Origin: JOPF136 sp963773835
Lineage (GTDB): Bacteria > Acidobacteriota > Terriglobia > Acidiferrales > UBA7541
Direction: 5' to 3'
Assembly: GCA_963773835.1 (NCBI GenBank)
Contig: CAVZCQ010000003.1
Location: 1 to 64,000, forward strand
DNA length: 64,000 bases
Within the stretch, counting starts at the first letter, position 1. Each line of letters opens with the position of its first letter. The position numbers were made by a program, and so were the translations under genes. Below, piece after piece: positions 40,551 to 52,362 of the stretch. Below the pieces are notes generated by a model, which was not told the DNA's origin, searched no databases, and saw only the letters and a program-made list of their open reading frames with translations.

Positions 40551-40669
40551 CCCCAACGGACCTGCCACATCCAGACTCTTGCACGATTTGATTTCCACTA
40601 CAACGGGGCGGCACATCGTTGACAGGGGTGGGGCAAACGGGCAAGATGATGGCCGGGGGTGGAGTATAG

Positions 40670-41026
40670 GTGTCGGTCGTAGCATATTCACTCGAGGCAT
40701 TGGCTCAGCACGCACACACTCTCGAAGAGGTGCGGAAGGCCGATCTGCGCTGCGGCGACCGCGTGGTGGTGACGACGCGAAACTCGCGGTACACCATCTG
40801 GGCGCTGGGCGACGGGCAGTATTGGGTGTGGGGCGGATGGTTCGACCGGCGCGGCGTGTCCCCCTGCCGCGTGACCATCAACGGGTGCACTTGGGGCGGC
40901 AGCGCCATCAAACATGACATCCTGGTAGCGCGGGGATTGTTTCTGGAGTTTGGAAACCGCGTGCTCACCACGCGGGTTCAGAATGTCCGCGTGATTCCCG
41001 CCGAAATGGGAAGCGCCTGCAACTAG
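40670..41026 (+). CDS. hypothetical protein
   Basis: This 118-residue product has no signal peptide and no known motif. It is rich in Trp, Arg and strand-forming residues ('YTIWALGDGQYWVWGGWFDR'), suggesting a small beta domain such as an SH3-like or ribbon fold. Four cysteines are spread along the chain. It is divergent from the cytochrome operon and stands alone. The frame has protein-like composition, but the gene is not certain. The 163 bp after it (41027-41189) show no feature. Confidence 0.4.
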   Translation: MSVVAYSLEALAQHAHTLEEVRKADLRCGDRVVVTTRNSRYTIWALGDGQYWVWGGWFDRRGVSPCRVTINGCTWGGSAIKHDILVARGLFLEFGNRVLTTRVQNVRVIPAEMGSACN

Positions 41027-41189
41027 AAGCCGCCCGGCAATCGCCGACCAAAGGCAAGAAGATTTAGCTTCATGGGCTAAAGCCCCGCCGCTCCGCAATT
41101 AGGTCTGTCCGATGAACTCTACACCGACCGATTGTTTGTTGACAGCTGGAACGACTGGCGCGGGAAAGACGCGAACAATTTAGAGAAGC

Positions 41190-43412
41190 TCAGCCGCGGC
41201 CGGAGTGATGTCCGCCGGAGGAGTGGGAACCGCCGCCGCGATTTCCACCACCTCCGCGATAGGCCCCGCCGCCACCAAAATTCCCGCGTGGAGCGGACGG
41301 CTCGGAAAATCGCGGAGCTGAGGAGTATCCGCGCGGAGCTTCCGGGGCACGATAGCTGGGCTGCTGGCGCGGCGCGGAGTAATAGGAGCGCGGAGCCGAA
41401 GAGGAGGGAGCGCGCGAGCCGTATGAAGGAGAACGCTCCTGGACGATGGGGTTGCGCAGATCGAGCGGCGGCCGGCTGTTGTACCGGGGAGATTCGCGGA
41501 ACGACTGCGGGTTGGAGGTAGATCCCCGGCCGCCCGCAAATCCGGATCGGCCCTGCGGCTGGGAGAAACGCTGCCAGCCTCCACGATTGTCAAACGCGTT
41601 GGCGCGGGGCTCGGGAGTGCCCGCGGGGCGAGACGGGTTGGAGGAGCGCTCGCCGCCTTTCGAGGCAAACTCATTGGACGCGCTGCCGTTCGTGGCGCGA
41701 TTGCCTTCGAACGATCGGAAACCATTGGTCTGGCGCGCCGGATTTGCCTGCGTTCGGCCGCCGAGTCCCGAATCCTGGCGGAACGAGGAGGAACGCGGCG
41801 TCTGGCCGGTGCGCGCTGCTCCTCCGGGAGATTCACGGCCCTGGGGACGACCCTCGCTATTGCCGGAACGCTGGCGTCCTACCTGTTCGCGGATGCGGGC
41901 CGACTCGCCGGCGAAGGACCGCTGCGCAGGGGCAGGGTGGTTGTGCATCATGAAATGCTGCGCGTCGAGGTTGCGGGAAGGCACGGTGCCGGGCCTGGCC
42001 GCGCGGTCGGTAGCGCTCAGGCTTCCTCGTCCGGGCACGACGGGCAGTCCGCCGCGGGCGAATTGCGCGTCGCGGATATCCGCAGCGGTGAAGTTGCGCC
42101 TCTCCGGCACGACCCTGCCATTTCCAAACCTCGATGCGGAGACGCTGGTGATGCCTGCGCGCAAGCGCGCGTTGGAGTCCAAACCGCGCAGGTTCGAAAA
42201 CTCGGCGCGCCCATGCAGCGGTCCTCCAAGCGGTGAGATGAATCCCCTGCCGCGGAACCCTCCGCGGAAGCCGTCATGGTCTCCGAACCGAAAGAAATTG
42301 AACGACAGACCGAAGCCTCCCCACCAGGGGTAGCACGGGTCCGCGGGTCCAAGCGGAAGCCAGCCGAACGAACCGAAGCCGAATCCCACGCCACGCTCGA
42401 ATCCGAAGAAGGAGACATAGGCAGGCGCCCACAGGGGCCGATAGTAAGGATAGCCGGGACCCGGCCACCAGGCCCACGAGCCGTTCCACTGCAACCAGCG
42501 GCCATAGTGATACGGCGCCCAGCCCCAGGGTTCGTAGGAAACCCACGTCCATCCCCAATAGGGCTCCCAGACCCAGGAGCCATCGCGATAGGGCGCCCAA
42601 TCGGGCGACACGTTAGTGGGCGACCAGACGTCGCCATAGCCGGGCACGTTTTGCCAGGTGCCGTTGGATTGCAGGTCGGCTCCGCCCGTGTAGTAGGGGT
42701 TCAGGGGTTCCGAATTCTGCGCGCTTTGGAGCAGGCGGTCGCGGTCTGAGTTCCACTGGTCGAAGGCGTCGCGAGGGGGCGCGGCGGAAGTTCTGTATTG
42801 CGCGTCAGTGGCGTCGCCGCGCACGGTGATGAGTTCGCCGGCGTGAATTGTGGTGCTGCCCTCCGAGGTTCCCACTTCCGCCTGGCCGCGGCGCACGGAT
42901 ACCAGGGTCTGGCCGCCGGAATCCACCTGGATGCGATAGACGCCATCGCGCTGAGGGTGGATGGCCAGGTTAGGCGCATCGATTTCCACGTCCGCGCCGG
43001 AACTGGGGAGCGAGATGTAGCTGACGAGTCCCTGCGCCACTTCGATCTGAATGTGCTGTTGATCGACCTGCGTGACGCGGATAACGCTGTTCCCATCGAG
43101 CCGGAGGATGTTGCCGTAGTCGAGCTGAACCTCCGCGCGGGAACGATCGCCGGTGGAAACACGATCGCCGGGGACGATGGGCGTATTCACGATCGCGGCG
43201 TTCCAATCGCCCGTATCGCCCCGCTGCGTGGAAACGGAGCCCTGAATCAAACTGATGCGACCGACGCCGGTGGCCTGGGCCTGGGGCTGAGGCTCGGCCT
43301 GGGACTCGTCTGGAGGCCCGGCCTGATCCTGGTTCTGCGCGCGGGATGGCGGCGCGGCCAGAAGCAGGGCTGCCAGCAGCGAGGCGAAAATGGCTGGGAT
43401 TCGATGCCGCAT
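41190..43412 (-). CDS. secreted FecR-domain / DUF6600 protein
   Basis: This 740-residue exported protein has a signal ('FASLLAALLLAAPPSRAQ'). A FecR-like beta domain follows ('GRISLIQGSVSTQRGDTGDW', 'RVSTGDRSRAEVQLDYGNIL'). The middle is a Trp/Tyr/Pro/Gly-rich region ('WAPYRDGSWVWEPYWGWTWV' and repeats) typical of DUF6600. The last 300 residues are low-complexity and rich in Arg, Ser and Gly. Such proteins are common in Acidobacteriota and are thought to act at the cell surface; no enzyme activity is known to me. It is monocistronic, behind a 337-bp gap. Confidence 0.75.
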   Translation of the reverse strand: MRHRIPAIFASLLAALLLAAPPSRAQNQDQAGPPDESQAEPQPQAQATGVGRISLIQGSVSTQRGDTGDWNAAIVNTPIVPGDRVSTGDRSRAEVQLDYGNILRLDGNSVIRVTQVDQQHIQIEVAQGLVSYISLPSSGADVEIDAPNLAIHPQRDGVYRIQVDSGGQTLVSVRRGQAEVGTSEGSTTIHAGELITVRGDATDAQYRTSAAPPRDAFDQWNSDRDRLLQSAQNSEPLNPYYTGGADLQSNGTWQNVPGYGDVWSPTNVSPDWAPYRDGSWVWEPYWGWTWVSYEPWGWAPYHYGRWLQWNGSWAWWPGPGYPYYRPLWAPAYVSFFGFERGVGFGFGSFGWLPLGPADPCYPWWGGFGLSFNFFRFGDHDGFRGGFRGRGFISPLGGPLHGRAEFSNLRGLDSNARLRAGITSVSASRFGNGRVVPERRNFTAADIRDAQFARGGLPVVPGRGSLSATDRAARPGTVPSRNLDAQHFMMHNHPAPAQRSFAGESARIREQVGRQRSGNSEGRPQGRESPGGAARTGQTPRSSSFRQDSGLGGRTQANPARQTNGFRSFEGNRATNGSASNEFASKGGERSSNPSRPAGTPEPRANAFDNRGGWQRFSQPQGRSGFAGGRGSTSNPQSFRESPRYNSRPPLDLRNPIVQERSPSYGSRAPSSSAPRSYYSAPRQQPSYRAPEAPRGYSSAPRFSEPSAPRGNFGGGGAYRGGGGNRGGGSHSSGGHHSGRG

Positions 43413-43580
43413 GGCTTTGCTCCCGTTCTCGGGGAGGGTGGCCTTTCCAGTTTTCCGGACATAAATGGAGCACGCTCCTGGCCAAAGATTGCAACTCGGG
43501 AGTGCACTGTAACCCTTTGCGATGCAGGCAATTACAACGTCCGCTGCCGCGTCATTTCTGCCGCTTCAGGCGGCGTTAGC

Positions 43581-43614
43581 GGTGGATTTCAACCGCGTGT
43601 GGCTGAAATCCACC
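43581..43614. repeat. 11-bp perfect inverted repeat in a 337-bp gap
   Basis: GGTGGATTTCA at 43581-43591 is repeated in inverted form at 43604-43614, with a 12-nt loop. It lies in the 43413-43749 gap between the end of the response-regulator gene and the start of the FecR-type gene. It may be a transcription terminator or part of a dispersed intergenic repeat. Nothing else is recognisable in the gap apart from GC-rich sequence. Confidence 0.45.
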
Positions 43615-43749
43615 GGCGCCGCAGCCTCCTCGACGGTCAGCTCGACGGACAGCTGGGGCGGCATGCTGCGCGAACGCCCGAAAAGAAGAGGGAAACGACG
43701 GGATTGAAACTCCGGTGAGTAATACGCCGACTGGGGCTGGCCCTAGCGC

Positions 43750-45119
<1,370 letters not shown>

Positions 45120-45123
<4 letters not shown>

Positions 45124-46484
45124 CCCGCTGTCCTGGCGGCTTCGTCCGCGGCCTGCTCGTCGCGGCGAGCGGGCTCGCCTGGGCGAGCAGGTTCGGCGGT
45201 TTCCGTCTCGCGCGCGCTGCGGTCCTCGGCGGGAAAGGACAGCCGGAAACAGGCGCCGCCCTCGGCCGGCGTCTCCAGGCGGATGGTGCCGCCGTGTTCA
45301 TCCACGATTTTCGAGACGATGGAGAGGCCCAGGCCCACGCCAGTCCTTTTGGTGGTCACAAAGGGATTGAAAATCTGTTCGCGCATGGTTTCCGATACTC
45401 CCGGCCCGGAGTCGCGAAATTCGATCTCCGCGGCTGCGTGGCCGTCGGACTCGACGGAACGGATGGCGACACGGAGCATGCCTCCGGATTCTCCCATGGC
45501 TTCGATGGCGTTGACGGCGAGATTGAGAAAGACCTGCTCGGCCAGGGCTTCGTCGAGCGGCAGGCGCACGGGGCCGGGCGGGAAATCGCGTTCGATGCGC
45601 ACGGGCGCGGCGGGATACTGCTCGTGGGCGGATTTCAAGGCGTGTTCGATGATGAGCGCGACGTCCACCGGACGGCGTTCGAGGCGAAGAGGCCGGGCGA
45701 AATCGAGGAAGCGGGCGACCAGACCGTTCAGGCGGTTCACCTCGCCGGAGATGTATCCGGCCAGCTCGCTGGTGAGCGGATCGGTGGAGGCGAGTTTGCG
45801 GGTGAGCATCTCCGCGGAGCCTTTGATGATGCCGAGGGGATTGCGGATCTCATGAGCCAGCCCTGCGGACAGCTGGCCGAGCGCCGCGAGACGCTCCGAG
45901 CGGCGCGCATCAGCCTGGGCCTGCTCGAGCTGGAGGTTCGTTTCAGCGAGTTCAGTGGCTAGCCGGCGGTACAGCTCGGTTTGCCGGCGGCGTTCGACGG
46001 CGAAGCGATTGACCACGAGGCCGGCGATATAGAAAAAGAGGATACGGAGCGCGAGTTCGGTGAGCCCGTTGCGCGTGAGCTCGTATTCCTGGAGCGCGGG
46101 AAAGAGGTAGGAGCAGTAGGCGGCAGCGGCGAGCGTGGTCCACAGCAGCGTGCCGAGCGGGCCGAAATAAACCGCGGCGGTCACCACGGGCAGGTAGTAG
46201 ATGGGGTAGTAGCTGCTGTTGATGCCGAGCGCGCCCGTGTGACCGATGAGCAGCGTGGAGAGCAGGATTTTGATGAGCACGCTGTACGCTGCGCCGCGCA
46301 CCGGCTTCCAGGCTACCAGCCGCCCTTCCATCCACTGGGAAATCGCGATGGCCAGCAGGATGAGTTGTTTGTGCGGCTCGTCGACTGGGTCGGCAATGGC
46401 CAACCCTGCGAGGAAGAGGAGGAGAAGCAGGTCGAGCCAGCGGAAGGGCCGCTTCTTTTCGGCAAAAATGGATGCCGGGGTCAT
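45120..46484 (-). CDS. membrane sensor histidine kinase
   Basis: This 454-residue kinase has five or six membrane helices in its first 180 residues ('WLDLLLLLFLAGLAIADPV' to 'LALRILFFYIAGLVVNRF'), with no large periplasmic domain, so the signal is probably sensed in the membrane. A coiled linker leads to the H-box 'GLAHEIRNPLGIIKGSAEM' and the ATP-binding boxes 'LNLAVNAIEAMGESGG', 'FRDSGPGVSE' and 'GVGLGLSIVSKI'. The C-terminal 30 residues are acidic and Ala-rich. It phosphorylates the NtrC-type regulator encoded directly downstream. Confidence 0.93.
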
Positions 46485-46618
46485 GCCGAGGCTCTACACA
46501 ATGTAACACGCGCCGAACGGGTGGGTTTCCATGTGGCGCACGGGAAGGACGGCAGTTCCGAAATCACAGGACGGGGCGAGCACGAAAGGCGCGGCCCCCG
46601 GCCTCTGAGGAAAAGCAG

Positions 46619-46648
46619 ATCCCTCACCCGCAAGAGCGGGTTCGGGAT
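46619..46648. repeat. REP-like stem-loop
   Basis: ATCCC, tc, ACCCGC, loop AAGA, GCGGGT, tc, GGGAT form a nearly perfect hairpin between msrA and the histidine kinase gene. The surrounding text (ATCCCTC...GGGATGAC) has the look of intergenic repeats dispersed in many genomes of this type. It could also serve as a terminator. The rest of the 46485-46681 gap has no feature. Confidence 0.5.
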
Positions 46649-46681
46649 GACAGCGAGCGGGGTTGCCGGGCGGACGAATGA

Positions 46682-47200
46682 TTAAATGTGGCAGCTCGCG
46701 ATGCCGCGCTTCTCGAAATATTGCTGGTGGTATTCCTCGGCGCGCCAGAATTCAGGCGCGGGCGTGATCTCAGTGGCAATGGGACGGCGGAACCGCCCGC
46801 TGGCCTCCAGTCGCTGCTTGGAGGCGCGCGCCGCGGTCTCCTGCTGCGGAGTGAAGAAGAAAATGGCGGAGCGATATTGTGCCCCGATGTCGGGCCCCTG
46901 GCGGTTCACCTGGGTCGGATCGTGGGACTCCCAGAACGTTTTCAGCAGGTCGTCGTAAGCGATCTTCGCTGGATCGAATTCCACCAGCACCACCTCTGCG
47001 TGGCCGGTGCGGTGGGAGCAGACGTCCTGATAGGTGGGGTTCGGGAAATTGCCGCCCGAGTAGCCGACTGTGGTTTGAGTGACGCCTGGCAGCGCGCGGA
47101 ATGCCGATTCGACGCCCCAAAAGCATCCTGCGCCGAACATGGCTTTCTGCGTGGCCGTATCCGCCGGCCGCTTCTCTGCGTTTTCCGTGGGTTTTTCCAT
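46682..47200 (-). CDS. msrA: peptide-methionine (S)-S-oxide reductase MsrA
   Basis: The 172-residue protein has the MsrA active site 'FGAGCFWGVESAF', and the family segments 'GYSGGNFPNPTYQDVCSHRT' and 'FWESHDPTQVNRQGPDIGAQ' with 'YRSAIFF'. It reduces methionine-S-sulfoxide in oxidised proteins, using thioredoxin. No signal peptide is present, so it is cytoplasmic. Length and motifs are normal. It appears monocistronic, with a hairpin repeat before it. Confidence 0.95.
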   Translation of the reverse strand: MEKPTENAEKRPADTATQKAMFGAGCFWGVESAFRALPGVTQTTVGYSGGNFPNPTYQDVCSHRTGHAEVVLVEFDPAKIAYDDLLKTFWESHDPTQVNRQGPDIGAQYRSAIFFFTPQQETAARASKQRLEASGRFRRPIATEITPAPEFWRAEEYHQQYFEKRGIASCHI

Positions 47201-47270
47201 GGGCTTCCTTCCTGGGCTCTCAATGGTTAGACGCCTCAGGCCGGGGAGCGTTGCCTGCCTGCGGTAGGCC

Positions 47271-47293
47271 GGCCTGCCTGCGACAGGCAGGCC
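47271..47293. repeat. 10-bp perfect stem-loop (REP-like)
   Basis: GGCCTGCCTG and CAGGCAGGCC flank a CGA loop. A related half, GCCTGCCTGCGGTAGGCC, lies directly upstream at 47252-47270. Two adjacent copies with slightly different loops suggest a dispersed REP-type element. It is between the cupin and msrA genes and could end cupin transcription. Confidence 0.55.
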
Positions 47294-47302
47294 CGCCCGA
47301 TT

Positions 47303-47659
47303 TTAAGTGGCATGGCGTAAGTAATCGTCCTGCTTCGAGAGCCAGTCGGCGCGCGGCGGAGTGAAGACGTCCAAGTCCACCGTATCTTCCACGGCCCAGG
47401 CCTCGTGGGGCATGTTCGAGGGGATGCAGAGCACCTCGCCCGTGCGGACGACGATCTCCTTTCCATCGATCGCAAATTTGAGCGCGCCATCGAGGATGTA
47501 GGTGACCTGTTCGTTGTGGTGGCTGTGCAGAGGCACGTGGGCGCCTTTGGCCAGGAGCACGCGCGCGACCATAATCTGGTCGCCCACCACCATCTGGCGC
47601 TCGATCAGCGGATTCAGCCGTTCACGCTCCACGTCCTTCCAGCGGATGTATTTCATCAT
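47303..47659 (-). CDS. small cupin-domain protein
   Basis: This 118-residue protein is a single cupin barrel: 'ARVLLAKGAHVPLHSHHNEQ' gives the first metal motif (G-x5-HxHx3,4E) and 'EVLCIPSNMPHEAWAVED' the second (G-x5-PxGx2Hx3N-like, His in 'PHEAW'). The metal ligands are thus His, His, Glu and His. Substrate is unknown; cupins of this size include isomerases, dioxygenases and sensors. It is followed by a hairpin repeat. The gap 47660-47848 shows nothing. Confidence 0.8.
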   Translation of the reverse strand: MMKYIRWKDVERERLNPLIERQMVVGDQIMVARVLLAKGAHVPLHSHHNEQVTYILDGALKFAIDGKEIVVRTGEVLCIPSNMPHEAWAVEDTVDLDVFTPPRADWLSKQDDYLRHAT

Positions 47660-47848
47660 GTGCGTCCCTCATGCCCCGGGCGGACCGGGGCGGAATCTTC
47701 GCTGCGCGCCGCGCGCTTGCGGCCAACGGAGTATATGCAGGCGGTGGGTCGCAGACCAGAGCCTTGTCCCCGTCATGGAGCACTTGTTAGGGGCACGGCA
47801 TTCCGTGACCCTACGAAGATCGCGACCTGCCCCCGCTGGCCGTGGCAG

Positions 47849-48543
<695 letters not shown>

Positions 48544-48547
<4 letters not shown>

Positions 48548-49293
48548 GGCTCGCGCCCCAGGAAAGCTTCGGCCACCGCGGAGTGATTGCGGATGTAGTC
48601 CGGAGTCCCTTCCGCGAGCACCTGTCCGCGGTGCAGCACGGTGATGACGTCTGCCAGGCGCATCACCGCCTCGGTGTCGTGCTCGGTAAACAGCAGCGTG
48701 ACGCCCAGACTGCGCAGCAGCCCGGGGAGAAGCCCAACGAGTTGTGCGCGTTCGGCGCGCGAGAGAGCGGCCAGCGGCTCGTCCAACAGCAGCAGCCGAG
48801 GTTTTCCGGCCAGAGCCATGGCGATATCCACGCGCTTCAATTCTCCCTGCGGCAACTCGAAGGCGGGCTGGTGGCGGCGCGGCTCGAGTCCCACCCAGGC
48901 CAGGATTTCCTCCGCCTTGCGTATCGCATCCCGCTGAGTACGCAGGCGGCGCCAGGGATCGCGGATCCGGCCGTCGAGCGCCAGCACGGCGAGGGTCACA
49001 TTTTCGAGCACGGTCATGCTCGGAAAAGGAATGGCGCGCTGGAAGGAAACTCCGATTCCCAGGTGGATGATGCGGTGGGTCGGCAGGCGGGTGATATCCC
49101 GTCCGGCAAAGGTCACGCGGCCGCTGTTTGCGGAATGGCGACCGCTGATCAGATTAAACAACGTGGATTTGCCGGCCCCGTTTGGCCCTACCAGGGCGTG
49201 GAAAGCGCCCTCGTCTACCGACAAACTCACACCAGTGAGGGCCTGAAAGCCATCGAACGCTTTCGAGACGGATGCGAGTTCAAGCAGCGGCAT
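48544..49293 (-). CDS. livG: branched-chain amino acid ABC transporter ATP-binding protein LivG
   Basis: This 249-residue ATPase has Walker A 'LVGPNGAGKSTLFNLISG', signature 'LPQGELKRVDIAMALAG' and Walker B 'LLLLDEPLAALSRAERAQLV'. The signature lacks the usual LSGG (here LPQG), which is common in LivG-type subunits. I chose ATG 49293 ('MPLLELASVSKAFDGFQAL'), which overlaps livM by 14 bp. A longer frame upstream lies inside livM and is not real. It partners LivF. Confidence 0.92.
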
Positions 49294-50227
49294 GGTCCAT
49301 CTCGTCTTCCTGCTCGCGCCGGCGTTCCGCGCGCGAGAAAAGTCCCGCCACGCCAGCGGGGAAGAACAACACCAGCGCCAGCAGCACCAGTCCCAGCGCC
49401 AGCGGCCAGTATTGCGTGTGCGATTGGACCACGGATTGTGCGGAGACCAGAACAGCCGCGCCGGCGATCGGGCCGTAGTCCCATTTTGCAGAACTGCTGC
49501 CGCCCAGAATGACGGCGATGATGACCTGCGCAGACGTGGTCCAGTAGAGCAAATCGGGAAAAGCGGAGCGCTGCCAGGCGAGCTGCAGGAATCCGAAAAG
49601 CCCCGAAAGCGTCCCGGAGAGAACGAAGGCGGCCAATACATACTCAAATGTGCTGACGCCGATGGCCGCAACCCGCACGGGATTGTCGCGCATGGCTCGC
49701 AGCGTAAAGCCGGCGGGAGAGCGCGCGACGATGCGCAGGAGCAGGGTTACAAGAACCAGGCATGCCAGGCTCAGATAGTAGAGGCCGAGCGCCGTGCCGA
49801 GGAGTCCCGCGGGACGTACGTTGGTGATGCCGTTGTCGCCGCCGGTGAAGTTGTACCACCGATGCACGACGGCCCACAGCATCTGGGCAAACGCCAGCGT
49901 GAGCATAGTGAAATAGATTTTCGTGAGGCGAACGCTCAAAAAGCCGATCACCAGCGCCACGAGAGCGGTCACGGCGAGAGCCACGGGCAGCGTGGCCAGA
50001 TAGGTCCAGCCCCATTTGCTCATGAGCAGCGCCGCGGTGTAGGCCCCAGCGCCGAAGAATGCGGCGTGGCCGAAGCTGAGAAGCCCGGCATTCCGGAACA
50101 GGAAGTTAAAACTGACGGCGAACCCGGCCAGTACCAGGGCCTGAATGGCCACCTGGACTCCATAGGCCGGCAACAACAACGGGAGGACCAGCAGCGACAG
50201 GAGAACGGCAATCGCGGCGGCTTTCAT
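49280..50227 (-). CDS. livM: branched-chain amino acid ABC transporter permease LivM
   Basis: The 315-residue membrane protein has about nine helices and the LivM signature 'LSFGHAAFFGAGAYTAALLM' and 'RSPAGFTLRAMRDNPVRVAA'. 'AVILGGSSSAKWDYGPIAGA' is the conserved permease loop that contacts the ATPases. The C-terminus is charged. It sits between livH and livG with 4-bp and 14-bp overlaps. It forms the channel with LivH. Confidence 0.92.
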   Translation of the reverse strand: MKAAAIAVLLSLLVLPLLLPAYGVQVAIQALVLAGFAVSFNFLFRNAGLLSFGHAAFFGAGAYTAALLMSKWGWTYLATLPVALAVTALVALVIGFLSVRLTKIYFTMLTLAFAQMLWAVVHRWYNFTGGDNGITNVRPAGLLGTALGLYYLSLACLVLVTLLLRIVARSPAGFTLRAMRDNPVRVAAIGVSTFEYVLAAFVLSGTLSGLFGFLQLAWQRSAFPDLLYWTTSAQVIIAVILGGSSSAKWDYGPIAGAAVLVSAQSVVQSHTQYWPLALGLVLLALVLFFPAGVAGLFSRAERRREQEDEMDHAAA

Positions 50228-51105
50228 GTGCGTACCGCTGGCGCGCGGCCCAGCAGACCCCAGGGACGAAACAGCAGCACGAGCGCCATCAGCAGATAGA
50301 CAAAGACAATCGAGAATTCGGGCAGCAGCAGAGCCCCGAAGGCCTGCACTTCGCCGATGAGGAACGCGCCGGCGAGAGCTCCCCAGATACTTCCCAGGCC
50401 TCCCACCACGACCACGATGAACGCGCTGATTACGGCATCCACGGCCACGTCGGTGGACATGGACTGGAGAGGCAGACTCACGGCCCCGCCGAAGCCGGCC
50501 AGGCCGATCCCCACGGCGAAGACCACGGTAAACAGTGCGGGCACGTTGACGCCCAGCGCCTCCAGCATTTCGCGGTCCTGAGTCACCGCGCGCACCAGCA
50601 GGCCGTAGCGCGTGCGGTGCAGGAACAACCAGAGAAGCAGGGCGGCGACGGCGGCCATCCCCACCAGGCCGGCGTAATAGGCTGGAAACGCCGTACCCAG
50701 CACGAACACCGGGCCACCGAAACCCGGAGGCATGCTGATGGATTTGTAGTCGCTACCGAAAGCCAGCCGGCAGACATCCGCGATGACCAGCAGAAGCGCG
50801 TAGGTGAGCAGGATTTGAAAGTGTTCCGGGCGGCGCAGGACCGGGCGCAAGAATAGGCGTTCGACCGCCGCTCCAATCACCACGCTTGCGGCCACGGCCA
50901 GCAGCAGATAATGCCAGAAGCTGCCCGCATCCCCACGCGTCATCCAGAAGAGCAGATAGCCGCCCAGCATGTAGAACGAGCCGTGGGCAAAGTTCACGAT
51001 TCCCAGGGCGCCGAAGATGAGCGAAAGGCCCGCAGCGAGCAGAAACAGCGAACACGCCGAGGCCAGGCCGGTCATGAACTCCAGCAGGAACAGAGATGGG
51101 TTCAC
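50224..51105 (-). CDS. livH: branched-chain amino acid ABC transporter permease LivH
   Basis: This 293-residue membrane protein has about eight helices, with LivH features 'GLSLIFGALGIVNFAHGSFY', 'VTQDREMLEALGVNVPALFT' and 'VVVVGGLGSIWGALAGAFLI'. The 4-bp overlap with livM fits an operon. It follows the binding-protein gene by 48 bp. It makes the other half of the permease channel. Confidence 0.92.
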   Translation of the reverse strand: MNPSLFLLEFMTGLASACSLFLLAAGLSLIFGALGIVNFAHGSFYMLGGYLLFWMTRGDAGSFWHYLLLAVAASVVIGAAVERLFLRPVLRRPEHFQILLTYALLLVIADVCRLAFGSDYKSISMPPGFGGPVFVLGTAFPAYYAGLVGMAAVAALLLWLFLHRTRYGLLVRAVTQDREMLEALGVNVPALFTVVFAVGIGLAGFGGAVSLPLQSMSTDVAVDAVISAFIVVVVGGLGSIWGALAGAFLIGEVQAFGALLLPEFSIVFVYLLMALVLLFRPWGLLGRAPAVRT

Positions 51106-51153
51106 CGGGACTCCGCTCGGTCCGGAGCGCTCGAGCGGCTCCGGGCTCGCACA

Positions 51154-52362
51154 TCACTTGGTGCACTTCGTGGGATAGACCGTGTCTTTTGCCGGGATCA
51201 CTTGGATGTCCTTCAGGATGACGAAGGGATACTGGTCGGAGCTGGCCGTATAGCCCCACACCAGGTTTTCGAATACCTGGTGGTCCGCCGGCCGCATCCA
51301 TTTTTTTCCTTCCGGGGCCTCGTAGGTCATGCCGCCGTCGGCTTCGAAGGCCTTGCGGATGGCCTCAGCGTCGAGCGACTTCGCCTTGCGGATGGCTTGG
51401 GCCAGCATCTGCATTCCGGCGTAATGTTCCTCAGCGTTGTAACTGGGATATTCGCCCCAGCGTTTGCGATAGGCCTCCACAAAAGCCTTGTTGGTTTTGC
51501 TGTCGGGATACAGGAACCAGTAGCGCGTAGAGAAAAGCTCGCCGAGCGGCGCCTCCTTACCGAGAGGCCCGAGGGTTTCCAGGGCGGCGCCCACGGGGTC
51601 TTCAAAGAGTTTGATCTGCTTGAAAAAGCCGAAAGCGTTGGCCTGGCGCACGAAGGTCACCAGATCGCCGGCCCAGAGCGCGGAGAAGACCGCCTCCGGC
51701 TGCCCCTGCATCAGCGCCGTAATGTACGGGGTGTAATTGCTCTCTCCCCCTTTCGGCCATTGTTCGCCCGTCACGATCACGTCGGGGCGCTTCTCCTTCA
51801 GCCGGGCGATGAAATCGTTCCAGGAGGCGTGTCCGAACTCATAGTCCGGCCCGATGTTGGCCCAGCGCTTGTAAGGCAGCTTGGCTGCCAGGTCCGCCGC
51901 AGCAAAGGCATCCATTCGCGCATTGTTGGAGGTGCGGAAGACATAGGGATTGCACTACTCGGTAAGAGCAGGTGTCGCCGCGTGCGTCACCACCAGCGGG
52001 ATTTTGTATTCGTTGGTGAGCGGAGCCAGCGCCAGGGCGACGGAACTCGAATCCACGCCGAGCAGGAAGTTGACCTTTTCATTGAGAATCAGGCGCTTGG
52101 CTTCCTGCACGCCGATGTCGGGCTTGGCCTGGTCGTCCACCTGGATAATCTCGACTTGGCGTCCGAGCAGGCCGCCGGCTTGATTGATTTCCTCTGCGGC
52201 GAGTTGCGCCCCCTGTTTGCCGGTTTTTCCGTAGGCTGCAAAACTCCCGCTGAGCACGTTGATGACTCCTATCTTGATGGGCGGCTGCTGCGCCAGCGAA
52301 GCGCCGACAGCCATGGCCATTAGCCCGAGAGACGCTGCGATGGCTTGCGCGATCCTGTTCAT
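51154..52362 (-). pseudogene. liv-type substrate-binding protein interrupted by an in-frame amber codon
   Basis: The gene starts at ATG 52362 after a strong AAGGAGGG site and encodes a signal peptide ('AQAIAASLGLMAMAVGASLA') and a Peripla_BP_6-type binding protein ('IKIGVINVLSGSFAAYGKTG', 'VTHAATPALTE'). A TAG at 51955-51957 then interrupts it. The same frame continues as 'CNPYVFRTSNNARMDAFAAA' through to 'DTVYPTKCTK', the complete second lobe. Only one codon is wrong, so this is a recent nonsense mutation, a sequencing error or read-through. The first gene of the liv operon would be inactive if the stop is real. Confidence 0.8.
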
